A model generated the notes under the pieces. That model was not told the DNA's origin. It did not search any database and worked only from the letters and a program-made list of their open reading frames with translations. A stretch of DNA of 64,000 bases from Gigaspora margarita (lineage: Eukaryota; Glomeromycota; Glomeromycetes; Diversisporales; Gigasporaceae). This document shows positions 1-11,584 of the stretch, piece after piece. A program made the position numbers and the translations under genes. How positions within the stretch are numbered: the stretch's first letter is position 1; each line of letters begins with the position of its first letter. Location: positions 87,944 through 151,943 of the forward strand of contig WTPW01000969.1 of the NCBI GenBank assembly GCA_009809945.1. Reading direction: 5' to 3'.

Positions 1-50
1 TGCGAAATACAGTAAAAGTTATTACAAAATCGTTATTTACGTTCCTGGTT

Positions 51-90
51 TTAGCGCGACTGCATCGCGCAGCTACCTTATTATTTAATT
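51..90 (-). repeat. Hairpin-bearing dispersed repeat end
   Basis: Read on the minus strand this stretch has GGTAGCTGCGC, a short GC-rich hairpin, then ACCAGGAACG. Closely similar stretches lie at 1317-1361 and 17680-17725 on the plus strand. The hairpin is conserved in position while its loop varies, so it is probably the terminal part of a transposable element family. The family is not identified. Confidence 0.5.
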
Positions 91-802
91 AATCTTCAAA
101 TAGAATACACAGTTATGATACAGCATGTTCGACATATATATTATATCATACCATAATTTAAACAAAATATATAGTAAGTTATAGTATTGCTTATTTAGGA
201 TTTTACCGCTACTTTAGAAGAGACCATTAGTTTGGTTTTCATTTTGATCTGTGACTAGAGGTTTGATACGGCAAAAATGATCAATTAGGTGGTTATTAGT
301 TCAATTTTTTAAATATTCAGATATCGGTCAAAACAATTGAATGTAATTCATTGTAAAGTTTGAATAGTTAAATTTTTAGCATATTCATTTTTCAGAATTA
401 TAACTTTTAGAATCTTTTGGAATTATTATGAAGGGAGTATTCTATATTGTCTCATACTAATACACTACAAATCAGTTCTGAGTGAGAAATTGCTTGGTGC
501 TTACTTTGAAGTCCTAACAAATTTATTTATTTGTTTGTTATTTCATGAGTATTATAGCTTTTTAACAAGGTTATTTCAACCAGTCTATAACAACTCTAGC
601 ATTGCCCAAAAAAATAAACTGATTAACTTGCTGGCTTTTATGTAATTTCAGATACTAAAATTTGGATAGGTTATGAATTTTATTCAATAATTATAACTAG
701 AGATGGGCACTTTTGCATGATTGCATGGCTGCATGCATTTGCATGAATGCTGCATGCTGCATGAAATTTTTTAAAATGCTGCATTTTGCCCATGAAAAAT
801 TT

Positions 803-1289
803 TATAAGCTACCTTCTTTTGGTCAAAAAACTTAAAAACGTCTTTGATCCAAAAATAAGCTGCCCCATGATCGACAATAGTTGCTACATAGTAAAGTCCA
901 AATTCTACTATGTAAATCGATTATCATCGCTTAAGTAAACTTATTCAGAATGTTAAAATACATGTATAGCATAAGTTTTAGCAAGATTGAAAAAGATTTT
1001 ATTATTTGACTTTTAATTTTTACGTTCGACGAAAAAATTAAAATTTGCTAAAAAAATATATTCGATGAACGTAAAAATTAAAAGTTAAATAATAAAAGGT
1101 CATCCAATTTGTATGAAAATTTCGGAAAATATGTATTTTTATCTCCTAAACATATTTACTTAAGCACTTATAATCGATTTACATAGTAAAATTTAGACTT
1201 TACTATGTAGCGACTACTTGGAATCACTAAAAACCCTCTTTTATTCTAAAATAAGCTACCCCGATTTTTTGTGTAGCTTATTTTTGGAC
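803..1289. repeat. Foldback repeat
   Basis: The two arms match best at about 885-985 and 1125-1215, sharing TACATAGTAAA and TAAATCGATTAT. A shorter palindrome of AAAAATTAAAAGT type lies at the centre near 1010-1090. No target duplication was recognised. It lies inside the hAT-like element 698-3076. Confidence 0.65.
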
Positions 1290-1316
1290 ACATACAGTAT
1301 ATAAATTGTTTATAAT

Positions 1317-1361
1317 ATAAGGTAGCTGCGCAACATTGTCACGCAAAACCAGGAACGGAAT
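1317..1361 (+). repeat. Hairpin-bearing dispersed repeat end, second copy
   Basis: It reads AAGGTAGCTGCGC, a loop, CACGCAAAACC, then AGGAACG. It is the inverted counterpart of 51-90. ACCAGGAACG (1348) also has an inverted partner ending at 2833 (CGTTCCTGGT), so 1348-2833 may be a short-TIR element. No flanking duplication was found. Confidence 0.5.
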
Positions 1362-3244
1362 GTAGATTTCAGATAGAGTTGTAGATTAAATATATTTACA
1401 TAGTTTAAATATGATTTTCTCATTGGCTTTTAATTTTTACTAGTTTACATATAGCTCTAATCTTAGCTTTATATTTACAAAAGTTAGTATTATAGCAGTC
1501 TAAGTGGTTTAAATAATTGCTGTATCAAATTGGCATAACAGTATTTTTATAATGTTTATTACGTAAATCTAATTACATAATTATCAGATGTAGGTTTTTC
1601 TATTTAGCATTGAAACATTAGAAATAAATAAACTTAAAAGTTTGTGATAGAAAAGTCTTAATTAGATCGATCAAAAAATTTATTCCAGTAGGAATGCTTT
1701 CTTATTCATCTAATGCGGCCTTTTTATATATTTCATAACACAAGTTCGGGGTACAAAAATTACTCTGGATAATAGTTGCAGGTTTTTCTCTTTCTCTTAC
1801 TCGATATGGTATGCAATGCCAATGACAACTCTATTTTAATTAATAAGTCATCGATATTGGCTTATTTATTTTTATCAATATAGTATTGATAAGTCAAACA
1901 GGTTTTTAGAGCGCTTTAATAAGTTGGCAAAGATCATATTTGGTCACGTTATAATAATAAAGTTATAATAATAAAGTTAAGTATTATGTCAAAATTTCCA
2001 AATTAACATCGGCAGAATATCGTTGTTAATATCAAACATGAGCATAATTGAAATAAATAGTATAATCGCACCAACACCTTAACAGTTAACGCGAAATTTA
2101 TGTTTATTACTGGCATTTATTTGAGTTGAAAGTGAAATAACTAAATTTTATTTTTATTTTTATCCTTTATATATTATGCATTTGACTTTCGATTGAATAC
2201 ATCAATTACATAATTAATTTACTTATACTATACTCTCTAACTCTGATTATATATTGTTTTATGCACCATAATCGTATCATTGATCGANACANATTAAAAC
2301 ACGTAATAACGAAACATTCGAACCTGATACATAATGCAAAGCGATAAGTATTATTCTCATTATTTAAACATATATATTTTTTATTTTTTTTCGAATCGTT
2401 CTCTTCGACTTTGGTATTATTCAATTGTCACACAGTGTGCAACATATAATGAGCACATATTTCTATATAGGGATGAGAATAGATTATCTGATAATNAATT
2501 TAATTCAAATTGACAGCAAGGTCAACAGATCGAAAAGGAACTAAGCAGGAAGTGAAACCAGGATGCCNGCAGGGAAAAACTGGTTAAGCTTATAGTTTAT
2601 ACCCAGCCATATTATAGTGGCTAAGTTTATTTTAATTTTAAGACCGTTTCTTAATTTTTACACGAAGAAATCGAGCCATATATGGGAGCGAAGCCTTGAC
2701 ACGGTAGGTATCTTTTATAGTATTGTTCGGGGTGATACACAGAGTCACAAGGACGAATAACCCAATCAGATGCCCAGATTTGTACAGAACACTTCACACG
2801 CCGCATAACCATGCACTACGTTCCTGGTAAATTCAATAGCCCCTTTTTCTGCTTTTAAATTGATACTTTATAAGGTGATTTTTTTCTTTCTTTATTGTTA
2901 TTTTGCATTAATAATAAATTTTTAGGATTATCTGTTACCATAAAAATTCTAAAATGAAATTAAAAAAGTTTGATAAAATATTTTTGTATAAATGCATGCT
3001 GCATTAATGCCTGCATGCTGCATGAATGCCGCATTTGCATGAAATTTTTTAAAATGCTGCATTTTGCCCATCTCTAATTATAACTCACTTATTTTAATAC
3101 AATGGAAAAATATATAAATTTAAATAAAATAAAAAATAAATAGTCATAAATTTGAATAGTTTATTCTAACTATAGTATACTAAAGTGGCTTACTTTATAT
3201 ACGAATTATTTATATGTATACAAATTTGAATAAGTTATATTGAA

Positions 3245-4165
3245 TTTTTTCGATTAATACGCATTTATCATAAACCAGAAAACAAAAATTTATATCATCA
3301 CGATTATAAAATAAGAAAACAAAACTTTGAAAATACTTAGAATAAATTTTTTTTTTGCTCAGTACCGTACCTTAAAGGTCATATACAAGACCTGAGTCTT
3401 TTATATTCCACCAAAAAAAATTAATTAGTAAAAAAAAAGAAAATAATTAGTAAAAAATGAGAGTGGGTCTGATATATGGGGAGATCTTGTATATGACCTT
3501 CTACGGTACATAAGATATATAATCGATTAAAGCTGTTTTGATGTAATTAAAAGATATGATACTAATAAATACTTGTGAAGAATAGCCTTTCTTAAATACA
3601 ATGATTAATAAGCGATCTTTATACTTATCCACTAAATCCACTATATCAGCACAAATAAAAGCAATCGTTGTTTGACCAAAATTCTCCTTCAAAGATCGGA
3701 TTGGGGTGTACAGTTTTTTTTAATACCTGGTTTTATTTTTGTCAAAGTAAACAATTTTGCAGGATGATTATTTGTTCATTTCACTTTATTGATATTAGGA
3801 CACGTATATTTATGAATTTACAAAGTTCGAATGCACATTTTCATTTTAATTTCGACTTTTGTAATAGTGAATTATCAAAAATTTTTTTTAATTAATATGC
3901 GTTGCTAATATTAATTTAAGAGATTCACAAACTTGAAAGTAAGGATTTTTATTGCCACGATTATTAAATAAGAAAAAAACTCTAAGATCTTAAAAAGTAA
4001 ATTTCTTTTATGCTTTGTACATAAGATACTTAACTAAAAGCTGTTTGATATAATTAAAAGATATATACTAGTAAATACTTATGATGGATAGCTTTTCTTA
4101 AATACAATAATTAATAAAAACCTTTATACTTATCTATTAAATCAACAATATCAACACGAATAAAA
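3245..4165. repeat. Diverged direct duplication of a host segment
   Basis: 3250-3360 plus 3509-3660 resemble 3885-4012 plus 4019-4165 in order and orientation. Shared words include ACATAAGATA, TAATTAAAAGATAT and TTTCTTAAATACAAT. The first copy is interrupted by a 141-bp foldback and the second is not. On the minus strand the first copy reads as a gene-like peptide (VDLVDKYKDRLLIIVFKKG); the second is broken. This may be a decayed duplicated exon, but the protein is not recognised. Confidence 0.55.
3362..3508. mobile_element. Foldback MITE with 3-bp duplication GTA
   Basis: The inverted arms start CCGTACC at the left and end CTACG at the right and share AGGTCATATACAAGA. GTA flanks both sides (3362-3364 and 3506-3508). 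The paralogous segment near 4018 carries a single GTA and no insert, which supports insertion. The interior is A-rich with a repeated AATTAGTAAAAA. Confidence 0.65.
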
Positions 4166-5220
4166 TAAGAAATATCCTGAACTATCCTTATGCTCACTTG
4201 CAAATTAGCGCGAATAAAATGAATCAAAGTAATATTCTTTATGCTCATTAACTTAATTATCACACTTATATGCGTAATACGTACTGGAACAATGATTAAT
4301 TTTTTCTAACATGTAACTAAAAATATTAATATTAACGTCGTAGGTTATTAATAAAGAGATTAATATACCTTTTCTATAGCAAAATTTTTAATAACAAATA
4401 GCAAAACTTAAATTGACTCTGTATAAAAATTATATAAGTTATTAAAAAACTTGTACGGAGACTTCTTTTAAAACATAATAATACGTATTTGCTTAATTTA
4501 TGAACTTCATTAAAACGATTCTAAGGTAAAACATTAATTTGGCGAAAAAGTGCTCGATTTTCTAATAACTAATAATAATTGCAAATTTTTAAATATAAGT
4601 AAAGTATTCCCATAATGAAAAAACTTTAAAAGCTAATAAAAGTATATAGTTAATCAAAAATCCAAAAGCACGAAAGAAGTATACATTGTTAAATCTGAAT
4701 CAACGTTAACGATGGTCGAACAGGGGAATCGGGGATCGGCCTCCGGAGTTATGTCGACAGTGATCTGCAGTGATCTGCAGCTCGGGATTTTCTTGACATA
4801 AGGGAACCTCCTGAATGTCAAAGGTAATCAGGATTTTTACTAAAAAAAGGTTCATTTTCATTAGCAAAAATCCCAATATGATATGTCATCATGACAAGAC
4901 GATAATCGTGACAAATATAATCATTATAATTTCGAGTGATGGAATAATTATAGTCCCGAGTAATAGAAAATTTCGAATAATGGAATTATTATAATTCCGA
5001 AAGGTAAAAGAAATATCATAGTGTCACAATTCGAAATTGTGACATTAGAGATTCGAATTTTCAGATTAGTTTACCCCCATTTGTAAATAGATCTTCTTCT
5101 ATTTAGTATAGATAACTTCATTTCTATTTTTGTATAATTCATTAAATGTTAGTCAAAATTCATGTAAACTTGATGATTGACATATAATCACCCCTTTTTG
5201 TAAAATCTTCATAACACATT
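4166..5220. other. AT-rich stretch without recognisable gene
   Basis: There is no supported reading frame. A short exact tandem of CAGTGATCTG units lies near 4769-4790 beside a small GC-rich island (4710-4800). Related words of the type GGAATAATTATA recur at 4940-5000. Nothing else was seen. Confidence 0.6.
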
Positions 5221-5360
5221 ACACGTATACGTGTTAAGGGGCACGGATTACGAACATTCTCGATAGCACGTCAACGTGTTAGACTTAGGTAGTACCATTG
5301 TTGAATAGCACGTAGTGTGTTAAACAACACGTTAACGTGCCAACAACACATTAAAGTGTC
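5221..5360. repeat. Cluster of CACGT palindromes
   Basis: Five imperfect palindromes of the form CACGT-N2-ACGTG lie in 140 bp, at about 5221-5234, 5266-5281, 5308-5322, 5327-5340 and 5346-5360. CACGTG-like half-sites are typical bHLH targets, but there is no adjacent gene, so a regulatory role is only a possibility. It could also be a decayed tandem repeat. Confidence 0.45.
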
Positions 5361-5602
5361 ATAGATTAAATTCAAATGTATATGACCGAATGAATTTGAT
5401 TTCAATAAAAAGAGAGTTAGAGAAGTTCCCTCCGATTTTACTTAAGAAAAATAAAGGAAGTAAGCTAGTGAAGTGCTGAAGAGACCTTTATTCGAGTAAA
5501 TCAGAAACTTATCTTTCCAGTAACTATTAGAATTAAACCGGCCAAACGTATACACTCTCCCACCTTAATAGTTACAATAGGTAAGTAGATTTTAATGATT
5601 TT

Positions 5603-5963
5603 TACAGGGCTGTCCCCAAATTTCCGGGTCGGATGCGTCGGATCTAGGTCGGCGCTTAGACCTATAGATGCTGGTGAAATTAATTTCACCAATTTCACCA
5701 ATTCACCACCAATTTCACCAATAGTGGTGAAATTATTTCACCACATTTCACCACATTTCACCAGCATCTATACTTAGACCTACTTGTTAGCAGGTTTTAT
5801 AGCAAAATTATCAGCTGAGCATTTTTTACTTAATGAATGGATATGATTTATTAGTAAAATTTTTTATGATCTTTGGGCAAAATTGATCAATTCCGATCCA
5901 GCCGACCATGATTCCGATGCACTCCGACGTATCCCGACCCGGAATTTTTGGGACTCCCCTGTA
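5603..5963. mobile_element. Tc1/mariner-like MITE, copy 1 (with nested insert)
   Basis: It starts CAGGGCTGTCCCC (5605), ends GGGACTCCCCTG (5961) and is flanked by TA on both sides, with terminal inverted repeats of about 40 bp (TTCCGGGTCGG inside). It matches a second copy at 61847-62087 along its whole length except for a 118-bp insertion at 5663-5780. There is no coding capacity. Confidence 0.8.
5655..5780. mobile_element. hAT-like MITE (110 bp) nested in copy 1
   Basis: The element 5663-5772 has TATAGATGCTGG termini, inverted as CCAGCATCTATA. A perfect 8-bp duplication CTTAGACC lies at 5655-5662 and 5773-5780. The interior is made of repeated GGTGAAAT and ATTTCACC words. The paralogous site in copy 2 (near 61900) is empty. 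Confidence 0.85.
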
Positions 5964-6690
5964 TGAGTTGATTATAATTAATGATTGAAATAATCTAATT
6001 GTTAAAATTTGTCTTGATAGTTAGTCTAAAATTTTCGAGAATGTTACGAAAGTAATTTGAGAGCCATAGTGAAATTTCACGAAGTGTATTTACTTCGAAT
6101 TAAATGATGTCTTCTGCAAAATATTGTATCTTATTCAATAATGCATATTAGTATGAACATATATTAGGATTTATACGTTATATCATAGAGCTTATGCAGT
6201 GATTACTTCTATATTCGTATATTGTATGGGATTATTTGGTATATGCATGTGTACCTAAATTGTCCATCTTAATAAAAACGTAATTACGGCATTTAGGCAG
6301 CCTAAATTGGTCTTATATAGTGCCGAAATTAATTTTCATATTTGCCGAAATTATTGACGAAATTTTTTGAACTCTTTCATAAATATACATCATATAGTAT
6401 AATTATTTTGGAGGGTTTCATATAAAAAATTAGCAGTGCCGAAATGTTTGCCGATAATAATTTAGGCACATATGTATAATTTGGTATAACTTTAATGTAT
6501 AATTTATCTTAATTGATGATTTACGTTGAGAATATTTTATTATTATGAGCTTCAGAATTTATAGCGAAAATCTCGCACAAATTCATTATATTTAATTAAA
6601 ATACTGTATACAAATCTAATATAACTCATATTATTTACTGTTAGTTTTATTACAAAATAATGTCATTTTGATCAAATTTGTTCAGATCGT

Positions 6691-6892
6691 TGCATACCCA
6701 TACAATCACCTGATTGTTGCCCGATTACGTGATTGCAAAAGATTGTAAAAGATTGTAAAAGATTGTAAAGTGCGTTTTTTGCCTAAAGATTCAATATGAT
6801 ATACTATTTTCATAAAATTTGTCGGCCATATCTATGCTTGCTAAAGAAATCATTATAAAATCGCGCAACCGGACAACAATCAGATGATTGTA
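6691..6892. mobile_element. MITE with ACAATCACCTGATTG ends, copy A
   Basis: The left end is CATACCCATACAATCACC. The interior has three tandem AAAAGATTGT words. The right side (GGACAACAATCAGATGATTG) is shorter than in copy B, so copy A seems truncated at its right end. Superfamily unknown. Confidence 0.65.
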
Positions 6893-7454
6893 GAACTACA
6901 AATTTGATTATCATAAAAAGTACAAACTGTGATAGTTTTAAGAAACTTTTATTAATGACTTTAAAAATACATTACAGTTTCTAACATCTTATTTAAATAT
7001 TTACTCAAAATTAATTTTGCCATAAAATGTCCAGCTTTACAATAGTGCTATTTATAGCAATTGCTACAATTAGCTAGTTATATTGTTTTTATCGTGATTT
7101 GCAAAATGATCAAATTTGTGCAGTACCAGACAGCAAAAACCATCCACTTTTTTTATATATAAAATATAAAAATGCTTATAGCACAAAAACAAATAATTTT
7201 AAAAAATATGTCTTACAGATTTGTTGCTTTTGGTCTAGGCTACAATTTTGTTAGAATAGATTTTTTATTTTTGTTATACAATTATTATATGTAATCAAAA
7301 ATTTGGCATTTAATATATAAAAAATTTTGTTCATATAAGATTTTTAACAAATCAGAATTTGGTTCACAAAATTAGCCAGTCATATTAATTATAAATTTCA
7401 AATTTTTGGCTCTTTTAAAAAAATTGTATGGTTTTTGTGTATGGTACTGTAGAT

Positions 7455-7808
7455 TGCTACATACCAGGACCACGGATAATCCTAAGGTAGGTGGTAGGGT
7501 AAAAAGTGGGTAAATTTTTTGGGCCAAACTCACCTAATTGGTCCAAAATCTACCTACTTTTTACCCTACCACCTACCATAGAATTGTCCGGGTCTTTACA
7601 TACCAATACAATTACTTGATTGTTGTCCGATTGCATGATTGTAAAAGATTGTAAAAAATTGTAAAATGCATTTTTTAGTCAAAGATTTAATATAAATCTG
7701 TTATTTTTTCGGTCATATCTATGCTCACTAAAAAATCATTGCAAAATCGCACAACTGGACAACAATCAGGTGATTGTTCAAGTGATTGTAGTGATTGTAT
7801 GGGTTGTG
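7455..7808. mobile_element. MITE with ACAATCACCTGATTG ends, copy B, interrupted
   Basis: It is the same family and orientation as copy A. The right end is GATTGTATGGGTTGTGAG, the inverse of the left end. Its left end is split by a 131-bp element at 7466-7596. Removing that and one duplication gives GATTGCTACATACCAATAC, which lines up with copy A. Confidence 0.65.
7458..7604. mobile_element. 131-bp palindromic MITE with 8-bp duplication
   Basis: The element 7466-7596 runs from AGGACCACGGATAAT to ATTGTCCGGGTCTT. Its arms are nearly complete inverted copies (GGTAGGTGGTAGGGTAAAAA). The 8-bp duplication TACATACC lies at 7458-7465 and 7597-7604. The duplication length suggests hAT, although the terminal bases are unusual. 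Confidence 0.75.
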
Positions 7809-8043
7809 AGGATGAAAAATGCTATACGCTACTAAAACTAACTAAACTACTCTAACTTAATCCTAATAATGGTAAGGCTACGATTAAGGTGTAGGGATGC
7901 GAATCGATTCTAAAAATCAAAATCGAGATCGAAACCTCAAAATCGGTTTAAAATCATTCTAAAATTTTATAGTTATTCCTGTATTGAGTTGCCCGATTAG
8001 ATTCTGTTTTTATTATTTAATACAGTATGTTATTTAGGTCAGA

Positions 8044-8265
8044 CCAAGTTTATTATGTGTTTGACATTACCCCATCTCCCCTCCAGGGGGGGTGGTTCAC
8101 ATAGTAAAATTTAAAAATTTTTTTTTCAAAAAAATTTTTCCGATTTGTTCCGTGACTTATAAAAATTTTCAGAATATTCCGTAGCCCTATGTATATTTAT
8201 CTAATTTTTTTTTTACTATGAGGGAGATGGGAGCTCTGAGTAATGTAAACACATAATTGACTTGG
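8044..8265. repeat. Foldback repeat inside the hAT element
   Basis: The inverted arms share CCAAGT at the ends, then ATTATGTGTTTGACATTAC and CATCTCCC. The centre is T/A-rich. No convincing target duplication was found. Confidence 0.6.
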
Positions 8266-8473
8266 TTTTGCTTAGTTTTACAATTAATATATTTACAACA
8301 GGATTTGCACTTTAAAGCAAAATATATAAATAATAATACATACTATTAATAACAAACATAGCCATTATAAAATGGCTGAGTATAAGCTATCAATTTAAAG
8401 TTTAAATAAAATAATGCGCATTAACAACAAATACAAACATTAAAAATGGCTAAGTATAAATTATCAGTTTAAA

Positions 8474-8747
8474 GTTTTATTTAGGGATGTTACCCGGGTC
8501 AAACAACCTGCGGGTTACGGGTCAGAAACCAAATAGGTAAAAATCTTGTTTAAATATATCGATTTGCATACCAAAATATAAAGATAATAATTTTTTTTTT
8601 TTAGGTAAACACGGGTTTTTTAATTTAAACACTAGTTTTTTGGTTAAACACAAGTTTTTTTTTTTTATGCTAACACTAGGGTTTCATTTTTTTTGTTTTT
8701 TTTTTTCCACCCGATTTGTTGACCCGGGTAATATCCCTAGTTTTATT
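8474..8747. mobile_element. hAT-like MITE nested in a hAT element
   Basis: The element 8482-8739 has ends TAGGGATGTTACCCGGGTC and GACCCGGGTAATATCCCTA and an 8-bp duplication GTTTTATT (8474-8481, 8740-8747). The interior contains T-runs and repeated AACACTAGTTTTTT-like words. It differs in terminal sequence from its host element, so two hAT families are present. Confidence 0.85.
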
Positions 8748-9109
8748 AAGATAATTCGCATTAACAAAACACATCCATTATAAAATGCCTAAATACAAAC
8801 TATGGGCTTAATATTTTTAATAACAAAATGTTATTTAATAATAAACACAGCCATTACTTTTTCTTAAATACGTATCTAAAACAGAGAACATTTTATTAAA
8901 ATTTTAGTTTTCTAAATAGATAATATAAAACGATTATATTCTTTAGAATTGATTCTAAATCCAGAATCGATTTCAAAATATTCATCATTTGTATAAACGA
9001 CTAAATCATTTGTCCAGAAATGATAATCAATTCTAATTTGATTAACGATTAATACGATTATTATAGAATCGATTCACACCCCTATTAAGGTGTGGATAGA
9101 CTTCGTCCG

Positions 9110-9600
9110 AGTAATTAGGATCAAATAGAGCTCTAAATTATGTCACAAGACTCTAATATGAGGTCACGGGATTATACTTTAATACTTTAATACAGATTAC
9201 ACCTATCAGAGGGTTACCAGTTTATTAATAATAGCAGTTTATTAATTCAAATATCTATCGGGGGAATTGCTAAAGTTAACACTTCTACTCTAATTTCGTA
9301 GGTTATAACTTAATGAAGTTGAACTCTATCTGAGTTTTTTCCTAAGCTTAGAGCTTCAGGACTTCCGAACTCAACTGAGTTACTTTATTGTAAAGCAAAA
9401 GATATCGTATTTACTTTTACATTACTGCGTTTCTTAGTGAATCCGTTCGTTAATTCTACTACTCATACTTGTTCAAACAAGTTACCAGGTTCGTTAGATT
9501 AATAAATTCGATAAATCTGATAAATCAAATAAATCAGATAAATCAGCATAGCGAACTTTTGTTGTGATTGGCTGATTTTGTAGATCATTTCGTCATACTA
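9110..9600 (+). repeat. Dispersed repeat, related to 52860-53230
   Basis: It shares long words with 52860-53230, including CACTTCTACTCTAATTTCG, ATCGGGGGAATTGCTAA and GAACTCAACTGAGTT. The class is unresolved; it could be the end of an old LTR-type or DNA element. It ends in short tandem GATAAATCA words, and the segment 9547-9594 (CAGCATAGCGAACTTTT) is repeated inverted at 10771-10826. No coding capacity was seen. Confidence 0.5.
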
Positions 9601-10373
9601 AAGTCATATTAAAGTAACGATTTTCTGTCACGAGAATTGAATTCGCAGCCACAAATGCGAATTCGCAGAGTTATAGTATAAAAATTTAGAAACTATAGCT
9701 TCTGCTCTACAAGTCGTCAAAATAATTCTGTGATTGGTAAAATAATTCAGAAGTTAGATGAGAGTTACTTTTGAGTATTCTAAAACTTTCTATATTTAGT
9801 TTGTAATCTTTAAACTATGCGATTTAAACTTTTTTTCTTTTTTTTTGATATTTTCTTTTTTTATATGGTCACTCTTTCTATAACAGCTGACGGTTCTAGA
9901 AGAAAAAAGGTTGTAATAGAAAATTACTAAGTTTTCTTAAGAAATCAAGATTCTTTTTAGATCAAAAAACTAAACTGTTATGAAATTTTAAAATTTTGAG
10001 GTCGTTATATCCAAAGTTCGTTAAAGAGGTTCGTTATTGACTGTATAATTTCACCAAGACGTTTATAACTTATAAACAATAGGTTAGATGGTATGTTTGT
10101 TCTTTTCTATACTTTTACTATTTTATTTTTAAAACTTTTATTTTACTGTATTTTTTTTTATCTTTATTAATATTTTTCTTTTCACGTTCAATACTGAATG
10201 ACAGTACGAAGTTTTAATGGAATTTTCATGATAGGTGACTTCAATAGTGAGTAGTTATTAGCAATTTAATGTCACGGATAATGTTAAAGTTGGATAATGT
10301 TGAAATGTAGTTCTTTATGTGCGATTTTTTTAATTTTTTTAAGGTGCATTTTTTTAGCTTTTTTTTTTTTTTT

Positions 10374-10432
10374 NNNNNNNNNNNNNNNNNNNNNNNNNNN
10401 NNNNNNNNNNNNNNNNNNNNNNNNNNNNNNNN
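10374..10432. other. Assembly gap (N run)
   Basis: 59 undetermined bases lie between a T-run and an A-run. The flanks suggest a long homopolymer or small inverted repeat that sequencing could not resolve. Confidence 0.95.
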
Positions 10433-10770
10433 AAAAAAAAATTAAGTTAAGATTTAGGTTAATATTGTTGGTAAAAGTGTATAAGTGAATTTTAGTGGGT
10501 TTATATTTTAAATTGAGGCCTCAAATTTTAGTATCATCCGCGGAATTTGATGAAAACGTACGAAAAAATGAATAGAATTGGTGTTTATTAATTGAATAGA
10601 TAAAATTCATTGATTTTACAATAACAGATAATAAAGCTCTCTATTTCTTCTTTATAGGATTATAAAGGGTATTTTTTGTGTATATAATGATGTGTAAATA
10701 AAGTTTAAAGACCAATGTTGTTTTCGTTATACTACGATCGTCTCATAATTTGATTGGTCGATCGGCAAAT

Positions 10771-10905
10771 AAAATCACGAAATGATCTACAAAACCTAAC
10801 CAATCACAATAAAAGTTCGCTATGCTGATAAATCAAATTAATTAGATAAATCAAATAAATCAAATAAGTCAAATAAATCAATTTAATCAAACTTATTCAC
10901 TTACA
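10771..10905 (-). repeat. Inverted counterpart of 9490-9594
   Basis: On the minus strand it reads GATTTATCAGCATAGCGAAC, then TTGTGATTGGTTAGG and GTAGATCATTTCGTG, mirroring 9547-9594. Tandem AAATCAAATA words adjoin it. The pair could bound a 1.4-kb element (about 9490-10905), with the N gap inside. Confidence 0.5.
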
Positions 10906-10909
10906 GATT

Positions 10910-11584
10910 TTCACAACTAGTGATACGGGGTGATCCCAAAGACTTGGGCCGATCCGGCCGACACAATTACTCTGGCCGGTCGATCGGTCAGACCATATTA
11001 AAAATTTTTTGGTCAAATTCAAAATCACCAAAAACTCCTATAAAATGATTTCCTAACTGTAATTTCGATAATTTTACTGAGCAAATTACCATACCTCATA
11101 AGTTCTCAACAACCATGCTAGCCATGCTCGTGTTTATGTTGGTTGATTTCTATCATCCCGAAAATTTTCGATATTACCCTATGTTTTCTTTGATTCTGAC
11201 TTAATACTGGCTGAATCTATGTTAATTCCAACTTAATTCGACAACTTGCCCAAAAGTTCAGTCAACTTACATCAATGATCTTAGTAACTTACCATTCGGT
11301 TATTATCAGCAGTTAAGTCAACTATAGAATCAAGTGCTTAAAAATTATTTAACGGCCTGACAAGAAGTAAAATAATTAGCCAGTCAGAAAAAGCTCCTAT
11401 TCGGCCATTGAACCAAGAAAAATGAATTTGGATTGGTTTATTGATGGTCGGTTTGCTGACTATTGGTGGTTTCTATAAAATTAAAGCGGATAAAAGATAA
11501 AAGTTTGCAAAATTGATTTAAAATCCTAACCTTAGTCGCCCCGCCCGGCCGATGGGCCGGGGTCAGCGTATCACTATTCACAAC
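10910..11584. mobile_element. hAT-like element, 659 bp
   Basis: The element 10918-11576 has ends TAGTGATACGGGG and CGTATCACTA and a perfect 8-bp duplication TTCACAAC (10910-10917, 11577-11584). Both ends are unusually GC-rich (CCGATCCGGCC; CGCCCGGCCGATGGGCC) against an AT-rich interior. No reading frame. Confidence 0.85.

Larger units (their letters stand above)
690..3084. mobile_element. hAT-like DNA transposon, non-autonomous, composite
   Basis: The ends are inverted copies TAGAGATGGGCA (698) and TGCCCATCTCTA (ending 3076). They are flanked by a perfect 8-bp duplication ATTATAAC at 690-697 and 3077-3084, the hAT signature. Both subterminal regions are packed with GCATG/GCATGC words, a likely transposase-binding array. 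A further near-copy of the right end (TTTTGCCCAT, near 783-792) lies just inside the left end, so the element may be a short MITE later split by 2.2 kb of other repeats. No transposase reading frame is visible. The interior holds a foldback (803-1289) and ACCAGGAACG inverted ends (1348-2833). Confidence 0.8.
7884..9092. mobile_element. hAT-like element, 1.19 kb, non-autonomous
   Basis: The element 7892-9084 has termini TAGGGATGCGAATCGATTC and GAATCGATTCACACCCCTA and a perfect 8-bp duplication TTAAGGTG (7884-7891, 9085-9092). No transposase frame was seen. Degenerate repeats with CATTATAAAATGGCTGA words lie at 8340-8480 and 8750-8870. Two other elements, at 8044-8265 and 8482-8739, sit inside it. 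Confidence 0.85.
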
